From contig NZ_JACRUI010000006.1 of assembly GCF_014305095.1 (NCBI RefSeq), forward strand, positions 1-64,000: 64,000 nucleotides of DNA, in the 5' to 3' direction. Positions within the stretch are counted from its first letter, which is position 1. Each line of letters begins with the position of its first letter. Of this stretch, positions 1 to 7,694 are shown piece by piece. A program made the position numbers and the translations under genes. The notes under the pieces are model-generated. The model made no database searches. It worked only from the letters and a program-made list of their open reading frames with translations, and was not told the origin of the DNA. The DNA comes from Flavobacterium kayseriense. Lineage in GTDB: Bacteria > Bacteroidota > Bacteroidia > Flavobacteriales > Flavobacteriaceae.

Positions 1-90
1 ACACTGTTCTTTTTTTGTGGGTTTCATAGTTTACTAAAAGTGTTTAATTTTTAGTCAACCTATTTCAGGATTTGTCAGAGGTAAGCTTGC

Positions 91-234
91 CACTAACGTA
101 GAAAGGCTTTGACTTGTTGCCGAGACAAACAAGTACTAATTTTTAAATTTAAGACAAATGAATACAGAAAATAAAAAATCATTAAATCCAGCCGAGTTAG
201 GCAATGAGTTCAAAACCGATGTTAACAGTAGTAC
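91..234. other. attC-like recombination site (site 1, leftmost)
   Basis: The left core ends in CTAAC (93-97) and the right core is GTTAACAGTAGTAC (221-234). The left arm, ggctttgacttgttgcc at about 105-121, pairs with the right arm ggcaatgagttcaaaacc at 200-217, with one bulged base. The right core is the reverse complement, 13 of 14 bases, of GTATTACTGTTAAC at 455-468. It therefore closes the cassette that starts at site 2. The ATG of the Cys-rich ORF lies inside this site. Confidence 0.7.
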
Positions 235-454
235 TTGCGATAAAGGTTATCAAGGAGAGTGTTGTTGTAATTGTAAGTTTCAAGTTAAAATTAATAAACA
301 TCCTATAAATCCAAGTTATGCAAAAGGGAGTATATCCGAAACATTTGGGTACGGATGTGAAGTTTTTAGATTTCTAAGCGATGGTTCAAATGAAAATCAA
401 ATAATATTTTCTAAGTCAATACATGGAGCATGTGAAATGCACACACGTACCTAG
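158..454 (+). CDS. Hypothetical cysteine-rich small protein, cassette-borne
   Basis: This 98-residue protein is not a family I can name. It has seven cysteines (C27, C35, C36, C37, C39, C67, C92), including a CCCNC cluster that could bind a metal or form disulfides. It has no signal peptide or membrane segment, so it is probably cytosolic. Its first 20 or so residues are encoded by the right half of an attC-like site (91-234), so start codon and N-terminus come from recombination-site DNA. The gene runs against the inferred minus-strand orientation of the cassette array. No promoter is evident. Coding status is likely but not certain, since no second ATG lies near the Cys-rich part. Confidence 0.6.
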   Translation: MNTENKKSLNPAELGNEFKTDVNSSTCDKGYQGECCCNCKFQVKINKHPINPSYAKGSISETFGYGCEVFRFLSDGSNENQIIFSKSIHGACEMHTRT

Positions 455-587
455 GTATTACTGTTAACGGTTTGCTGCTTTGAGATGGCTGGAAGATCGT
501 AACCGCTAATTTTTCGGCTAAACGAAAACTTGATGCGAAACGATAATTCCACTAAACTCCAGCTAGCTCAAAACAGTTGTTGCTGTA
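455..587. other. attC-like recombination site (site 2)
   Basis: The left core GTATTACTGTTAAC is at 455-468 and the right core GTTGCTGTA at 579-587. Left arm gctgctttgagatggctgg (474-492) pairs with right arm ccagctagctcaaaacag (559-576). The centre (about 507-558, with cggctaaacgaaaa and gcgaaacgataattccac) is shared with sites 3 and 4 and with the decayed site near 11.4 kb. The right core exactly matches, inverted, the left core of site 3 (969-977). Confidence 0.8.
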
Positions 588-636
588 TGTAATTTTTTAG
601 TTATTTTCGTCATTCTATTTTCTGCACAATATTTGG

Positions 637-933
637 CTACAAAGTCAATTCTGTTGATCGAAGCCGAAAATTTTTCACTAACCGATTTCGTCATTAAAAA
701 TTCTACCACGAATTTAATTATTTTGATCGAAGAAAATCATTTTCTGCTTAACAATTTCGTGAAAAACAATTCCACTACAAATTCAATTCTGTTGATCGAA
801 GGAAATCATTTTCCGTTTACCGATTTTGTCAATTTAAATTCTGTTGATAGGAGCAGAGCATTTTTCGCTTAACGATTTCGTCAATAAAAATTCTGCTACA
901 AATTCAATTCTGTTGATCGAAGAAAAATTTTTG
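637..933. repeat. Tandem repeat of about 70 bp filling a gene-less cassette
   Basis: About four and a half imperfect copies of a unit near 70 bp are seen. The copies begin with ctacaaattcaattctgttg, continue with atcgaagaaaatcatttt, and end near cgcttaacgatttcgtcaa; one copy is short. The unit resembles the central part of the neighbouring attC-like sites (ttcg-cttaacga and aattccac-aaattc), so it may derive from attC material. It fills the cassette bounded by cores at 579-587 and 969-977. I see no convincing gene: the 79-codon frame across it only translates the repeat. Confidence 0.75.
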
Positions 934-968
934 TCTTCCACCTAATTCTCTACTGCTACGCCATTATT

Positions 969-1097
969 TACAGCAACGTTATGCTGCTTTGAGATGGCTG
1001 GAAGTTCGTAACCGCTCAATTTTCGGCTTAACGAAAATGTGAAGCGAAACGACAATTCCACAAAATTCCAGCTATTTCAAAACAGCGGTTAGGCACA
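969..1097. other. attC-like recombination site (site 3)
   Basis: The left core TACAGCAAC is at 969-977 and the right core GTTAGGCACA at 1088-1097, whose first seven bases fit the integron consensus GTTRRRY. Left arm atgctgctttgagatggctgg (981-1001) pairs with right arm ccagctatttcaaaacagcg (1068-1087). The right core is mirrored at 2774-2783 (TGTGCCTAAC), which closes the nucleotidyltransferase/DUF262 cassette. Confidence 0.85.
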
Positions 1098-1105
1098 GTG
1101 TTTTC

Positions 1106-2170
1106 TTAGTTCAATATTCTTGTTATTGCTTCAAATCGTAAAATTCTATTTGATTTTTGATTAGTTCCTTCTTTAGATTTTGATTTATATTCGTTTATAA
1201 TTGGCATATGTTTTTCAAAATGCTCACTTAAAAATAATTCTGAATCATAGTTATCAATGAAACTTCTGTATTTTTCAATTTGAAAATCAGATAATCCCTT
1301 GTTTGAAATAATTACACTGTAAATGAATGTAAATAATGAGTAAAGATGTACTTTACCATTTAAAAATGATTTTCTAAAAGCATTACCATCAATTATTTTA
1401 TTTATCTCACTTGTGATTTTTATAAATAATTCTTTATCTTTTTCTTTATTTGGATATTCTTCGTTAAATAATTCGTAAACTCTATTGATGTTTTTTGACG
1501 TAATTTCCTCGTCAATACCAAGTTTCATAAATGTTAGAAGATTACTTATAAACGTAATATCTCTCATTCTTCTTCTGTCTGCTAATCCGAATAAATTATT
1601 ATCCTCCCAAAAAGTAAGTTCTGATAATTCAGAAGCGAGTAGCATAAATTCTCCTTCAAACTCTGCATTTCTCAATTCTTGGGGATTCAAAGTTATATTA
1701 CCACTATTTAAACGTAAAAACATTTGAACGATTTTTTCTCTTTCTACCTGCGTTCTAACAATTCTAATAGAGAAAATATATGACCAAATTGCTTGTTTAT
1801 GGTTGTCTTTAAGGTCTGAAAAGAAACAATTTTTAATTTCAGGAAATATATCAATTTCCGAATCTAAGGAACCTTCTTTTAGTTTGTAGTTGTTTTGAAT
1901 AAATTGAAAAACAGCACCTGTTCTTTGCTGTCCATCTACAATTGAATATTTTGTGTCTCCAGTTTCTGAATTTGTACCGGTATTCCATAAATAAATTTCA
2001 GGTATAGGTGAGCCAATTAAAATAGTTTCTATTAATTTTATTTGGTTTTTTTCAAGCCAAACATAATTTCTTTGAAATGTATTGTCTACCGCAATTAAAC
2101 CTTTGGAATGAAGGTCGAATAACCATTTTGTACTTTGTGGTTGTATGTCAATTTGTTCAATTAGCTTCAT
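1106..2170 (-). CDS. DUF262 (GmrSD N-terminal type) protein, probable defence component
   Basis: This 354-residue protein carries the DUF262 signature: QRNYVW at 33-38 and the DGQQR box at 79-83, within a ParB-like fold. In GmrSD-type enzymes this domain binds nucleotide and works with a nuclease partner against modified phage DNA. No HNH (DUF1524) domain follows here, so the C-terminal 200 residues are uncharacterised. The gene overlaps the upstream nucleotidyltransferase gene by 14 bp, which suggests translational coupling. It ends 9 bp from the GTTAGGC core of site 3, so the two genes exactly fill one cassette. A role in phage defence is inferred from the family and the company it keeps, not shown. 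Confidence 0.8.
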   Translation of the reverse strand: MKLIEQIDIQPQSTKWLFDLHSKGLIAVDNTFQRNYVWLEKNQIKLIETILIGSPIPEIYLWNTGTNSETGDTKYSIVDGQQRTGAVFQFIQNNYKLKEGSLDSEIDIFPEIKNCFFSDLKDNHKQAIWSYIFSIRIVRTQVEREKIVQMFLRLNSGNITLNPQELRNAEFEGEFMLLASELSELTFWEDNNLFGLADRRRMRDITFISNLLTFMKLGIDEEITSKNINRVYELFNEEYPNKEKDKELFIKITSEINKIIDGNAFRKSFLNGKVHLYSLFTFIYSVIISNKGLSDFQIEKYRSFIDNYDSELFLSEHFEKHMPIINEYKSKSKEGTNQKSNRILRFEAITRILN

Positions 2171-2753
2171 CTAGATTTTGTTTTAATTTTTTTATTCCAT
2201 TAATATGATACGATTCTACTGACTCCCAATTAGCATAAATCCTATAATTTATATCGCAGTAAATTTTATATTCTAATTGTAACTGAGTTTTAAATTCGGA
2301 TAATTTTCTTTGCCAGTTTTTTAAATCTTCATTTTCAAAATGTGGGTCATCATCTTTTACACTAATAAATTTCCTAAAGATATTAGATGTCATATTTGAA
2401 TAATTGTTTATTTTTTGATTTTGTGAAATTTCATAAAATGCTGACCAAAAATAAGTATAAAGCTCATTTGACACTAACACTATATCAAAATCTGAATCTT
2501 CATTAAATTCTTTAAATTGTTTACTTGGAGAAAAACTAAATTTTGTTTTCGCACTTCCAATAATCGAAATGTTATGAAAATGTATATTCAATTTTGAAGA
2601 AATAAATTTTTTGAATTTATCATAATAGAGTAGTGGATCTTCATCAACAATGTGATTTTGAAAATACCATACATCTTGACCGAGAAGATATTTATCATAA
2701 ATATCTTTTTCGGAATTACCTTTTATAAATGTTGTTATATCGTCTACTGTCAT
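2157..2753 (-). CDS. Nucleotidyltransferase-fold protein paired with DUF262
   Basis: With the ATG at 2751-2753 the product is 198 residues. A GS motif (66-67) is followed by a DFD triad (88-90) in a strand reading SDFDIVLV, the arrangement of polymerase-beta-type nucleotidyltransferases. The longer frame opening at 2867 would translate attC-like site 4 and is rejected as the start. The chosen start lies about 24 bp inside the cassette core GCCTAAC (2777-2783), a short leader like those of integron cassettes. The partner gene overlaps its 3' end by 14 bp. Substrate is unknown; it could be a toxin-like transferase or a regulator of the DUF262 protein. Confidence 0.75.
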   Translation of the reverse strand: MTVDDITTFIKGNSEKDIYDKYLLGQDVWYFQNHIVDEDPLLYYDKFKKFISSKLNIHFHNISIIGSAKTKFSFSPSKQFKEFNEDSDFDIVLVSNELYTYFWSAFYEISQNQKINNYSNMTSNIFRKFISVKDDDPHFENEDLKNWQRKLSEFKTQLQLEYKIYCDINYRIYANWESVESYHINGIKKLKQNLDEAN

Positions 2754-2770
2754 ATTTATGTTCTGGGTAA

Positions 2771-2902
2771 CATTGTGCCTAACGTTTACGCTACTTTGAG
2801 ATGGTGGGGAAAACGGAGAGATATACTTTCTGTTATATAGAGTTTCGTTGCGAAACGGCAATTCCACTAAAACCCCACTAGCTCAAAATAGCTGTTGTCA
2901 TA
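2771..2902. other. attC-like recombination site (site 4)
   Basis: The left core contains GCCTAAC (2777-2783), an exact RYYYAAC match, and the right core is GTTGTCATA (2894-2902). Left arm gctactttgagatggtgggg (2790-2809) pairs with right arm ccccactagctcaaaatagc (2873-2892). The centre carries cgttgcgaaacggcaattcc, shared with sites 2 and 3. The right core is mirrored exactly by TATGACAAC at 3729-3737. Confidence 0.88.
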
Positions 2903-2955
2903 TCGGTTTTTTGGGCGGTTATACTTTCCATTCTGCTGATTCAAACTTAAATAAT

Positions 2956-3231
2956 ATGTTTTTATTCCAAAATATTTTAGTAGATAAATATAAGTTTATT
3001 TTAAAAAACAATGATGATGGTCTTTTAGAATATCATCATCCTTTAACTGGGAAAAACTATCTTAAAATTCAAAATTTTGAAAATATATTTAGTTTAATAT
3101 GTCACATAAACGAGCCTAAAACTAAAAGCATAATGGTTATAGCCAACAGATACGAATGTAATACAGAGTCAGAAATAGAATTTATTTTACTTAAAGGACG
3201 TTGGGGGGATTATTTTCAAAATCTGAAATGA
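2956..3231 (+). CDS. Hypothetical cassette protein
   Basis: This gives 91 residues from the ATG at 2956. A longer frame opening at 2848 would translate attC-like DNA and is not favoured. I recognise no family. The sequence is a mixed soluble polypeptide without signal peptide or membrane segment. Its 3' end overlaps the convergent minus-strand ORF (3191-3481) by 41 bp, so possibly only one of the two is expressed. It sits in the cassette bounded by GTTGTCATA/TATGACAAC. Confidence 0.5.
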   Translation: MFLFQNILVDKYKFILKNNDDGLLEYHHPLTGKNYLKIQNFENIFSLICHINEPKTKSIMVIANRYECNTESEIEFILLKGRWGDYFQNLK

Positions 3232-3481
3232 TTCCTATAATATCGTGCATCGAATTTTCTTTAAATTCATCTATTACTGATTTTTTATTTCTTTCGATAC
3301 CTCTTAAATTATACTTTTTTAATATTTTAATGTCTCGTTTGATGTTTCTATTATCAGGTAATATTTCAGAAAGCTCCATTGCTAATTCGGTAGCATCATA
3401 ATACGCTTTATCAGTTTTATTAATGTGAGTAATATTGTCAATTCTGCGTAATAAAGAATTTAATGTTGATAAATCAATCAT
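3191..3481 (-). CDS. Hypothetical small helical cassette protein
   Basis: This 96-residue, charged, helix-rich protein has no recognised domain, signal peptide or membrane segment. It overlaps the convergent ORF at 2956-3231 by 41 bp. It reads in the presumed sense direction of the array (minus strand). The 3' half is lysine- and asparagine-rich. It might be an antitoxin- or regulator-like protein by size, but nothing in the sequence proves that. Confidence 0.5.
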   Translation of the reverse strand: MIDLSTLNSLLRRIDNITHINKTDKAYYDATELAMELSEILPDNRNIKRDIKILKKYNLRGIERNKKSVIDEFKENSMHDIIGIISDFENNPPNVL

Positions 3482-3559
3482 AATTATTTGGTTTTGTATT
3501 TCGGTTTCTATCTTTTAAATTAAGGGAGGATGATTATACTTGATAATGTAATTCTGTTT

Positions 3560-3711
3560 TCGGTGGTAATTAGAACCTCCAATTACGTTTAAGCTCTTTT
3601 GCAACAACCCTTGTTACCCAAGCTTAAACAAACAAACATTACTTACTAAGCACAAACATTGGGTTCCTCCCTTTTTCTTTCAAAACCCTATCTTCACACG
3701 GTAGGGTTTTG
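3560..3711 (+). ncRNA. Candidate structured non-coding RNA in a cassette
   Basis: No ORF fits here, but the stretch holds consecutive hairpins: gtaatt/aattac (3566-3571 with 3581-3586), then gtttaagct/agcttaaac (3587-3595 with 3621-3629) enclosing a smaller aacaa/ttgtt stem, and finally a terminator-like stem aaaacccta/tagggtttt (3682-3690 with 3702-3710). The order resembles a small RNA ending in its own terminator. Strand and promoter are guesses. It may instead be structured leader DNA. Confidence 0.35.
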
Positions 3712-3713
3712 TG
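3682..3713 (+). terminator. Terminator-like hairpin
   Basis: A perfect 9-bp stem, aaaacccta with tagggtttt, surrounds an 11-base loop. It ends in a T-run on the plus strand and starts in an A-run, so it could work in either direction. Confidence 0.55.
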
Positions 3714-3728
3714 TTTCGTACTAAACTG

Positions 3729-3871
3729 TATGACAACGGTTCGCCAGTATAATTTCGGCTTGCAAGTAAACCGATTGTATAAATTTAAGACTATCACAAC
3801 AAAAAATAAAAAATTAACAACCTAAAGTACTAATGTAAAAGCTGAAATATACTGGCTGTTAACATAAGTAC
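3729..3871. other. attC-like recombination site (site 5)
   Basis: The left core TATGACAAC is at 3729-3737 and the right core GTTAACATAAGTAC at 3858-3871. Left arm cgccagtataatttcggc (3742-3759) pairs with right arm gctgaaatatactggctg (3841-3858), with a bulged base. The centre differs from sites 2-4. The right core is mirrored by GTATTTATGTTAAC at 4513-4526, with one mismatch. Confidence 0.83.
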
Positions 3872-3892
3872 TTGTTATAAAACTAAATTATC

Positions 3893-4513
3893 GTGAAAAA
3901 AGAAGATTTTATTAATAGAATATTTAATTTGCTAAAAAACACAAATCAAGAAAGTTTAAAATTATCAATGAATGATGTTCATCATAAGGGTTTATTTTCT
4001 CTAGTTATTGACGGAACTGAATTTGGAAAATTAACAAGAGTTTTTATTGCTGACGAAAAACTGAAGCCTTATCAAGTGCAACTACATACGCATAGATACC
4101 CAATAAGACTAACTACAATTAAAGGAAATGTAAAACACGTAGTCGCTTATAGAAGTGAAATTATAGATTGTCACACAGTTGAATTATCTGAGTTTGATTA
4201 CAAAAGCCCTTTGAATGGTGGTGATGGTCTAAAGTACTTAAAGGAAACTAATGTAATCATCAAAGATTATTCGTTACCGATTGGAGCAACTTTACAAATG
4301 ACTTCTGACGAATTTCATACTGTTGCTTGTTCTAAAGGTTCTATTTGGATTGTTGAAGAATTAGGTTTTGAAAAAGATAGTTCAAAAGTTCTTGGAGTTC
4401 CGTTTATAACAGAAGGACTTTATACCGAACCAAAATCGTTCCAAGTAAATGATAAGCATCAAATTGTAAAACGTGAAATAACTAAAATACTTCTTGACTA
4501 CAAAGCTGTGTAG
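3893..4513 (+). CDS. Cupin-like hypothetical protein, cassette-borne
   Basis: This 206-residue product starts at GTG 3893; no ATG lies nearby upstream. The pattern of HTHRY around residues 66-70, a glycine-rich strand, then PIGATLQM and EFHTVA resembles the two metal-binding motifs of a cupin barrel. No enzyme can be assigned. It is the only gene of the cassette bounded by GTTAACATAAGTAC and its mirror; its TAG stop (4511-4513) touches the edge of the next core. It runs against the array orientation, so it would need its own promoter. None is obvious. Confidence 0.65.
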   Translation: MKKEDFINRIFNLLKNTNQESLKLSMNDVHHKGLFSLVIDGTEFGKLTRVFIADEKLKPYQVQLHTHRYPIRLTTIKGNVKHVVAYRSEIIDCHTVELSEFDYKSPLNGGDGLKYLKETNVIIKDYSLPIGATLQMTSDEFHTVACSKGSIWIVEELGFEKDSSKVLGVPFITEGLYTEPKSFQVNDKHQIVKREITKILLDYKAV

Positions 4514-4655
4514 TATTTATGTTAACGTTTTGCAGCTTGGCGATGTGGCGGATTAAGGAAGCCTAAACTTTCGGTTAAGCACTGACTTTGCAAGTACAAA
4601 ACCAACTTCAAATTAAGCCCAAAACCCGCCATATTGCCAAACTGCTGTTAGGCGT
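4511..4655. other. attC-like recombination site (site 6)
   Basis: The left core ends in ATGTTAAC (4519-4526) and the right core is GTTAGGCGT (4647-4655), an exact GTTRRRY match. Left arm gcagcttggcgatgtggcgg (4532-4551) pairs almost perfectly with right arm ccgccatattgccaaactgc (4626-4645). The right core is mirrored by ACGCCTAAC at 7701-7709, bounding the 3-kb restriction-modification cassette. Confidence 0.9.
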
Positions 4656-5721
4656 TCGTTGTTTTTCTTTCGATGTATTTTCTCAGTTTTTCGTATTCAA
4701 TTTTCTTTATATAATTTTCCATATAGTCATAATCAATTTTCCCTTTCTTGTCAATTGGAAAAAGTATTTTTTGACGTAACATTCTACCTTCGTTAAACTT
4801 ATAAGCATATTGAAATTTTGTTTTTTGTTTCAAAATCATTGTCTTTATAAACAAATACAAAAACTCGTTTCCTTCAATTTCTTTTAGACTTAATCTTTTA
4901 ACATCGTCTGAAAAAATTGCTTTATAAGGATGATAAAAATTTTCAACAACGCTACCGTTGTAGTTTACGCCTAAAACATTTGAATCTAATGAAGAATTTG
5001 TATTAGAAACAAAATTTGTAATACCATTATTTGAATCAGAAGCACCAATAAAAGGCGTTTCGCCTTTTATCATATCTGCTTTTGTTAATCTTTTACCAGC
5101 TTTGATTTTAAAAATATCTTCAATAAAAAATTCTCCCCATTCTTTTTCATTAAGTTGTTCAACAGGTTTGAAATTTTTAACTTGTTGAAGTCTTTTTTCT
5201 AAATAGAGTTTTAGATTATTGTTTTTACAAGTTTCAATATATTGAACATATTTGTTCATAAAATCAAAATTTGGTAAATTCTTTGAGTCTATCGGTAAAA
5301 GAATTTTTTCTCTTTGTATCCTCTTATCATTAATTTCCCTATTAAACCCATACTTTTCACTTAATCTCTTTGCAATGGTTGATGTAAACAAATAAACGTT
5401 CTTGGAAAATTTTTTATTTTCAAGTTTTGTTACGTGGTCACTCGCAATAAATGAAAATGGTTGATAAAAGGTTGCTCCAACACTACCACTATTTGCAATA
5501 GTCAAACAGTTTTCAAAAACACGTACTTTTTCTACATTTCCTATGAAACCGTCAACACCATTTGTAGTTGCAGAGGAAGAGATATAAGGTTGATTACCTT
5601 CTATGTGGTCACTTTTTTTAATTCTTTTCCCTCTTTGGATTTCAGTAAAAATATCCTTGAGATAAAAAACATTCCATTCAACGTCACTTAGTTTCATATT
5701 CTGTGTTTTATTTTTAGTCAA
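4648..5721 (-). CDS. BcgI-like restriction-modification specificity (B) subunit
   Basis: This 357-residue DNA-recognition subunit contains two half-repeats starting near residues 15 and 195 (EWNVFYLKDIF... and EWGEFFIEDIF...). These are the two target-recognition domains that read the halves of a split DNA site. Both half-repeats show the GKR...K...P(Y/F)I pattern of type I/BcgI specificity domains. It overlaps the 3' end of the catalytic subunit gene by 8 bp. Its stop codon TAA falls inside the GCCTAAC recombination core of site 6, so the last residues (N-A) come from the core itself. The 357 + 631 residue pair matches the BcgI B and A subunits in size better than a type I HsdS/HsdM. Confidence 0.85.
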   Translation of the reverse strand: MTKNKTQNMKLSDVEWNVFYLKDIFTEIQRGKRIKKSDHIEGNQPYISSSATTNGVDGFIGNVEKVRVFENCLTIANSGSVGATFYQPFSFIASDHVTKLENKKFSKNVYLFTSTIAKRLSEKYGFNREINDKRIQREKILLPIDSKNLPNFDFMNKYVQYIETCKNNNLKLYLEKRLQQVKNFKPVEQLNEKEWGEFFIEDIFKIKAGKRLTKADMIKGETPFIGASDSNNGITNFVSNTNSSLDSNVLGVNYNGSVVENFYHPYKAIFSDDVKRLSLKEIEGNEFLYLFIKTMILKQKTKFQYAYKFNEGRMLRQKILFPIDKKGKIDYDYMENYIKKIEYEKLRKYIERKTTNA

Positions 5722-7609
5722 ATAAATGTTCTTTTCCTGTCAATATCATATTAAACTCGAAAGTTAAATAGTCTGCTATAGTTTTTTCAAAATCTTTATC
5801 ATCAGGAATTTCATCATTAAAATAATAAAAAGAATGTAACCATTCATCATCAGGTTCAATGGTTGTTTTTACACAAAATTTTGTTTCAGCATCAATGCGG
5901 TCAAACCATACATCTAAAAGATGTTGCTTTTTATCTTTTGCTTGAATGGTTTCTACCAAACCTCTATGTTTTTGTACTTCAAAACCATCATTCTCAAAAT
6001 TAATAAACTTTACATTTTTTTCTTTGTAATGAGGTACACCTGCTGTAAAAATTGCAATACAAGGATTTGTACCCACACCATAAAATGAATTTTTGTTAAG
6101 AGTTACAACTCCTTCCAAAGTATGATGTTTTAAAATATTTTCTTTTGTGGCTTGTTCTTCCTTTGTTTTGCCTACCATAGTAGATTGCGGAACAATAACT
6201 ACAACTTTACCGTCTTGAACAACAGAATTTAATAGATGTTCAGTAAAGTTTAACTCGTATAAACTCGGACTAGTTTTGCTACCCATAGAGTAGGGTGGAT
6301 TCATCATCCCAACGGTACAACTTTTTTCTTGTAATTGAGATGGATTGTATTTTAAAAAATCTTCTTGCTCCAAATTACTTTTACCATCGCCACGCAATAT
6401 CATATTTGTTGTTGCAATGGTAAACATATAAGGTTGTAATTCTAAGCCGTGAAGTTGGTTTTTTCTAATATTTCTTTGTGTCTCGGGATTATCAGTTTTT
6501 TGCAACATATCGTGCATTGCTGCAATTAAAAATCCAGCAGTTCCGCAACAAGGGTCTAAAACAGAATCGGATGGTTTTAAATCTACTAAATCACAAAATA
6601 ATTCTGTTATGTGTTTTGGAGTTAAAACAATTCCTAATGATTGTCCGTCACCACCAGAATAGGACATAAACTCTCCATAAAACCTACCTAAATAATCTTC
6701 AGCAGATTGAAGGTATTTTATGTTTTTGTAAATATTCTCATAAAGAAACTCTGTGAAGTGTTTTAAAGGTGTTTTTTTTAATCCTTCGCTTATTTCATTA
6801 ATTGCCTTTGTGTCTTTGATTACTAAAAACTGACTTAATAATTTTTCTTTTTTTACTTGAGGTGCAACATTTGACCTTTTTAAATTCTTTTCAATAGCTT
6901 CATAAATTTTTTCGCCATCGGTATTGGTTTCGTCTCCAATTAAACTTTCAATACTAAAACCTTTATGTTCCATTTCACGCAAAGCCAACAAAATACCAGA
7001 AACAATTAACGGTTTGTCTTTATCTTGAATACTACCGTAATTTCTTAAATCTTCGTGAAGATTTTTAGCGTCTTTTAAGATTTCCTCTGTTGTTTTCTCT
7101 TCAGGTGTTTGTTCTTTTAAAATATTTTTAGTGTAGTACTCGTCAATGTTTTTTTCGTTGAAAAGTGTAAAAGTTTCAACATCGTCAAGTTCTTTATAAC
7201 CGCCTCTTTCGTCAATAAAAATTGGTGTTATTTTATGTCTTTTTTCGTTTCCAGAAACTCCAAAAACAATAAATTTTTTATAGTTTGTGTTTTTCGCTAA
7301 ATGTTTACCATAAAATAATGCACCATTTACCGCATAATTTTTTATACTTGTAGTTTCGCTACAAATTACATCTTTATCGTTTCTCTTTATGTGAAGTGAA
7401 ACATCTGCTTTATTTTCAATAACTAAAACGAAGTCTTTAACAATTCCGCTGTATTCAGGAAAACCAACTTTTCCAGTTCCAGCTTTTGATGCGGATTTTA
7501 AAGCGTTGTCAATGTCTTTAATGTTGCTTCCTTGTGGATGTAAGTCAATATTCGCTTCTTTAAGCAATTCATAAACCCACAAATCTGTCAATATTTCTTT
7601 CTTCGCCAT
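5714..7609 (-). CDS. BcgI-like combined nuclease-methyltransferase (A) subunit
   Basis: This 631-residue enzyme fuses a restriction nuclease and an adenine-N6 methyltransferase. Residues 1-150 hold a type I HsdR-like nuclease region with PE (51-52), D59 and E65-x-K67 (IENKAD), a PD-(D/E)xK centre. The methylase has the SAM-binding box DPCCGTAGF (352-360) and the catalytic NPPY (437-440). Such A subunits act with a B subunit and, as type IIB enzymes, typically cut on both sides of the bipartite site. No separate HsdR helicase gene is present, which supports BcgI type over type I. The start lies about 93 bp from the attI-like core, so the pair forms the first cassette beside the recombinase. 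All key residues are intact. Confidence 0.87.
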   Translation of the reverse strand: MAKKEILTDLWVYELLKEANIDLHPQGSNIKDIDNALKSASKAGTGKVGFPEYSGIVKDFVLVIENKADVSLHIKRNDKDVICSETTSIKNYAVNGALFYGKHLAKNTNYKKFIVFGVSGNEKRHKITPIFIDERGGYKELDDVETFTLFNEKNIDEYYTKNILKEQTPEEKTTEEILKDAKNLHEDLRNYGSIQDKDKPLIVSGILLALREMEHKGFSIESLIGDETNTDGEKIYEAIEKNLKRSNVAPQVKKEKLLSQFLVIKDTKAINEISEGLKKTPLKHFTEFLYENIYKNIKYLQSAEDYLGRFYGEFMSYSGGDGQSLGIVLTPKHITELFCDLVDLKPSDSVLDPCCGTAGFLIAAMHDMLQKTDNPETQRNIRKNQLHGLELQPYMFTIATTNMILRGDGKSNLEQEDFLKYNPSQLQEKSCTVGMMNPPYSMGSKTSPSLYELNFTEHLLNSVVQDGKVVVIVPQSTMVGKTKEEQATKENILKHHTLEGVVTLNKNSFYGVGTNPCIAIFTAGVPHYKEKNVKFINFENDGFEVQKHRGLVETIQAKDKKQHLLDVWFDRIDAETKFCVKTTIEPDDEWLHSFYYFNDEIPDDKDFEKTIADYLTFEFNMILTGKEHLFD

Positions 7610-7694
7610 TATTTTGTAAATTTGTTAGTTTCGCAAATTTAGGATTTTTATTTCTATTATTTGTCGATTTGTCAGTCGGTTTTGCGGTTCTGCT

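Noticed and set aside
633..872. 79-codon open frame on the plus strand
   Set aside because: It only translates the 70-bp tandem repeat; the near-identical peptide units reflect DNA repetition, and no start signal or family supports it.
2754..2867. N-terminal extension of the nucleotidyltransferase gene
   Set aside because: These codons translate attC-like site 4; the protein family starts at the later ATG (2751-2753).
4648..7609. Type I restriction system (HsdS/HsdM)
   Set aside because: The large subunit contains its own nuclease centre (D59, E65, K67) and no HsdR helicase gene is present; sizes fit BcgI A and B.
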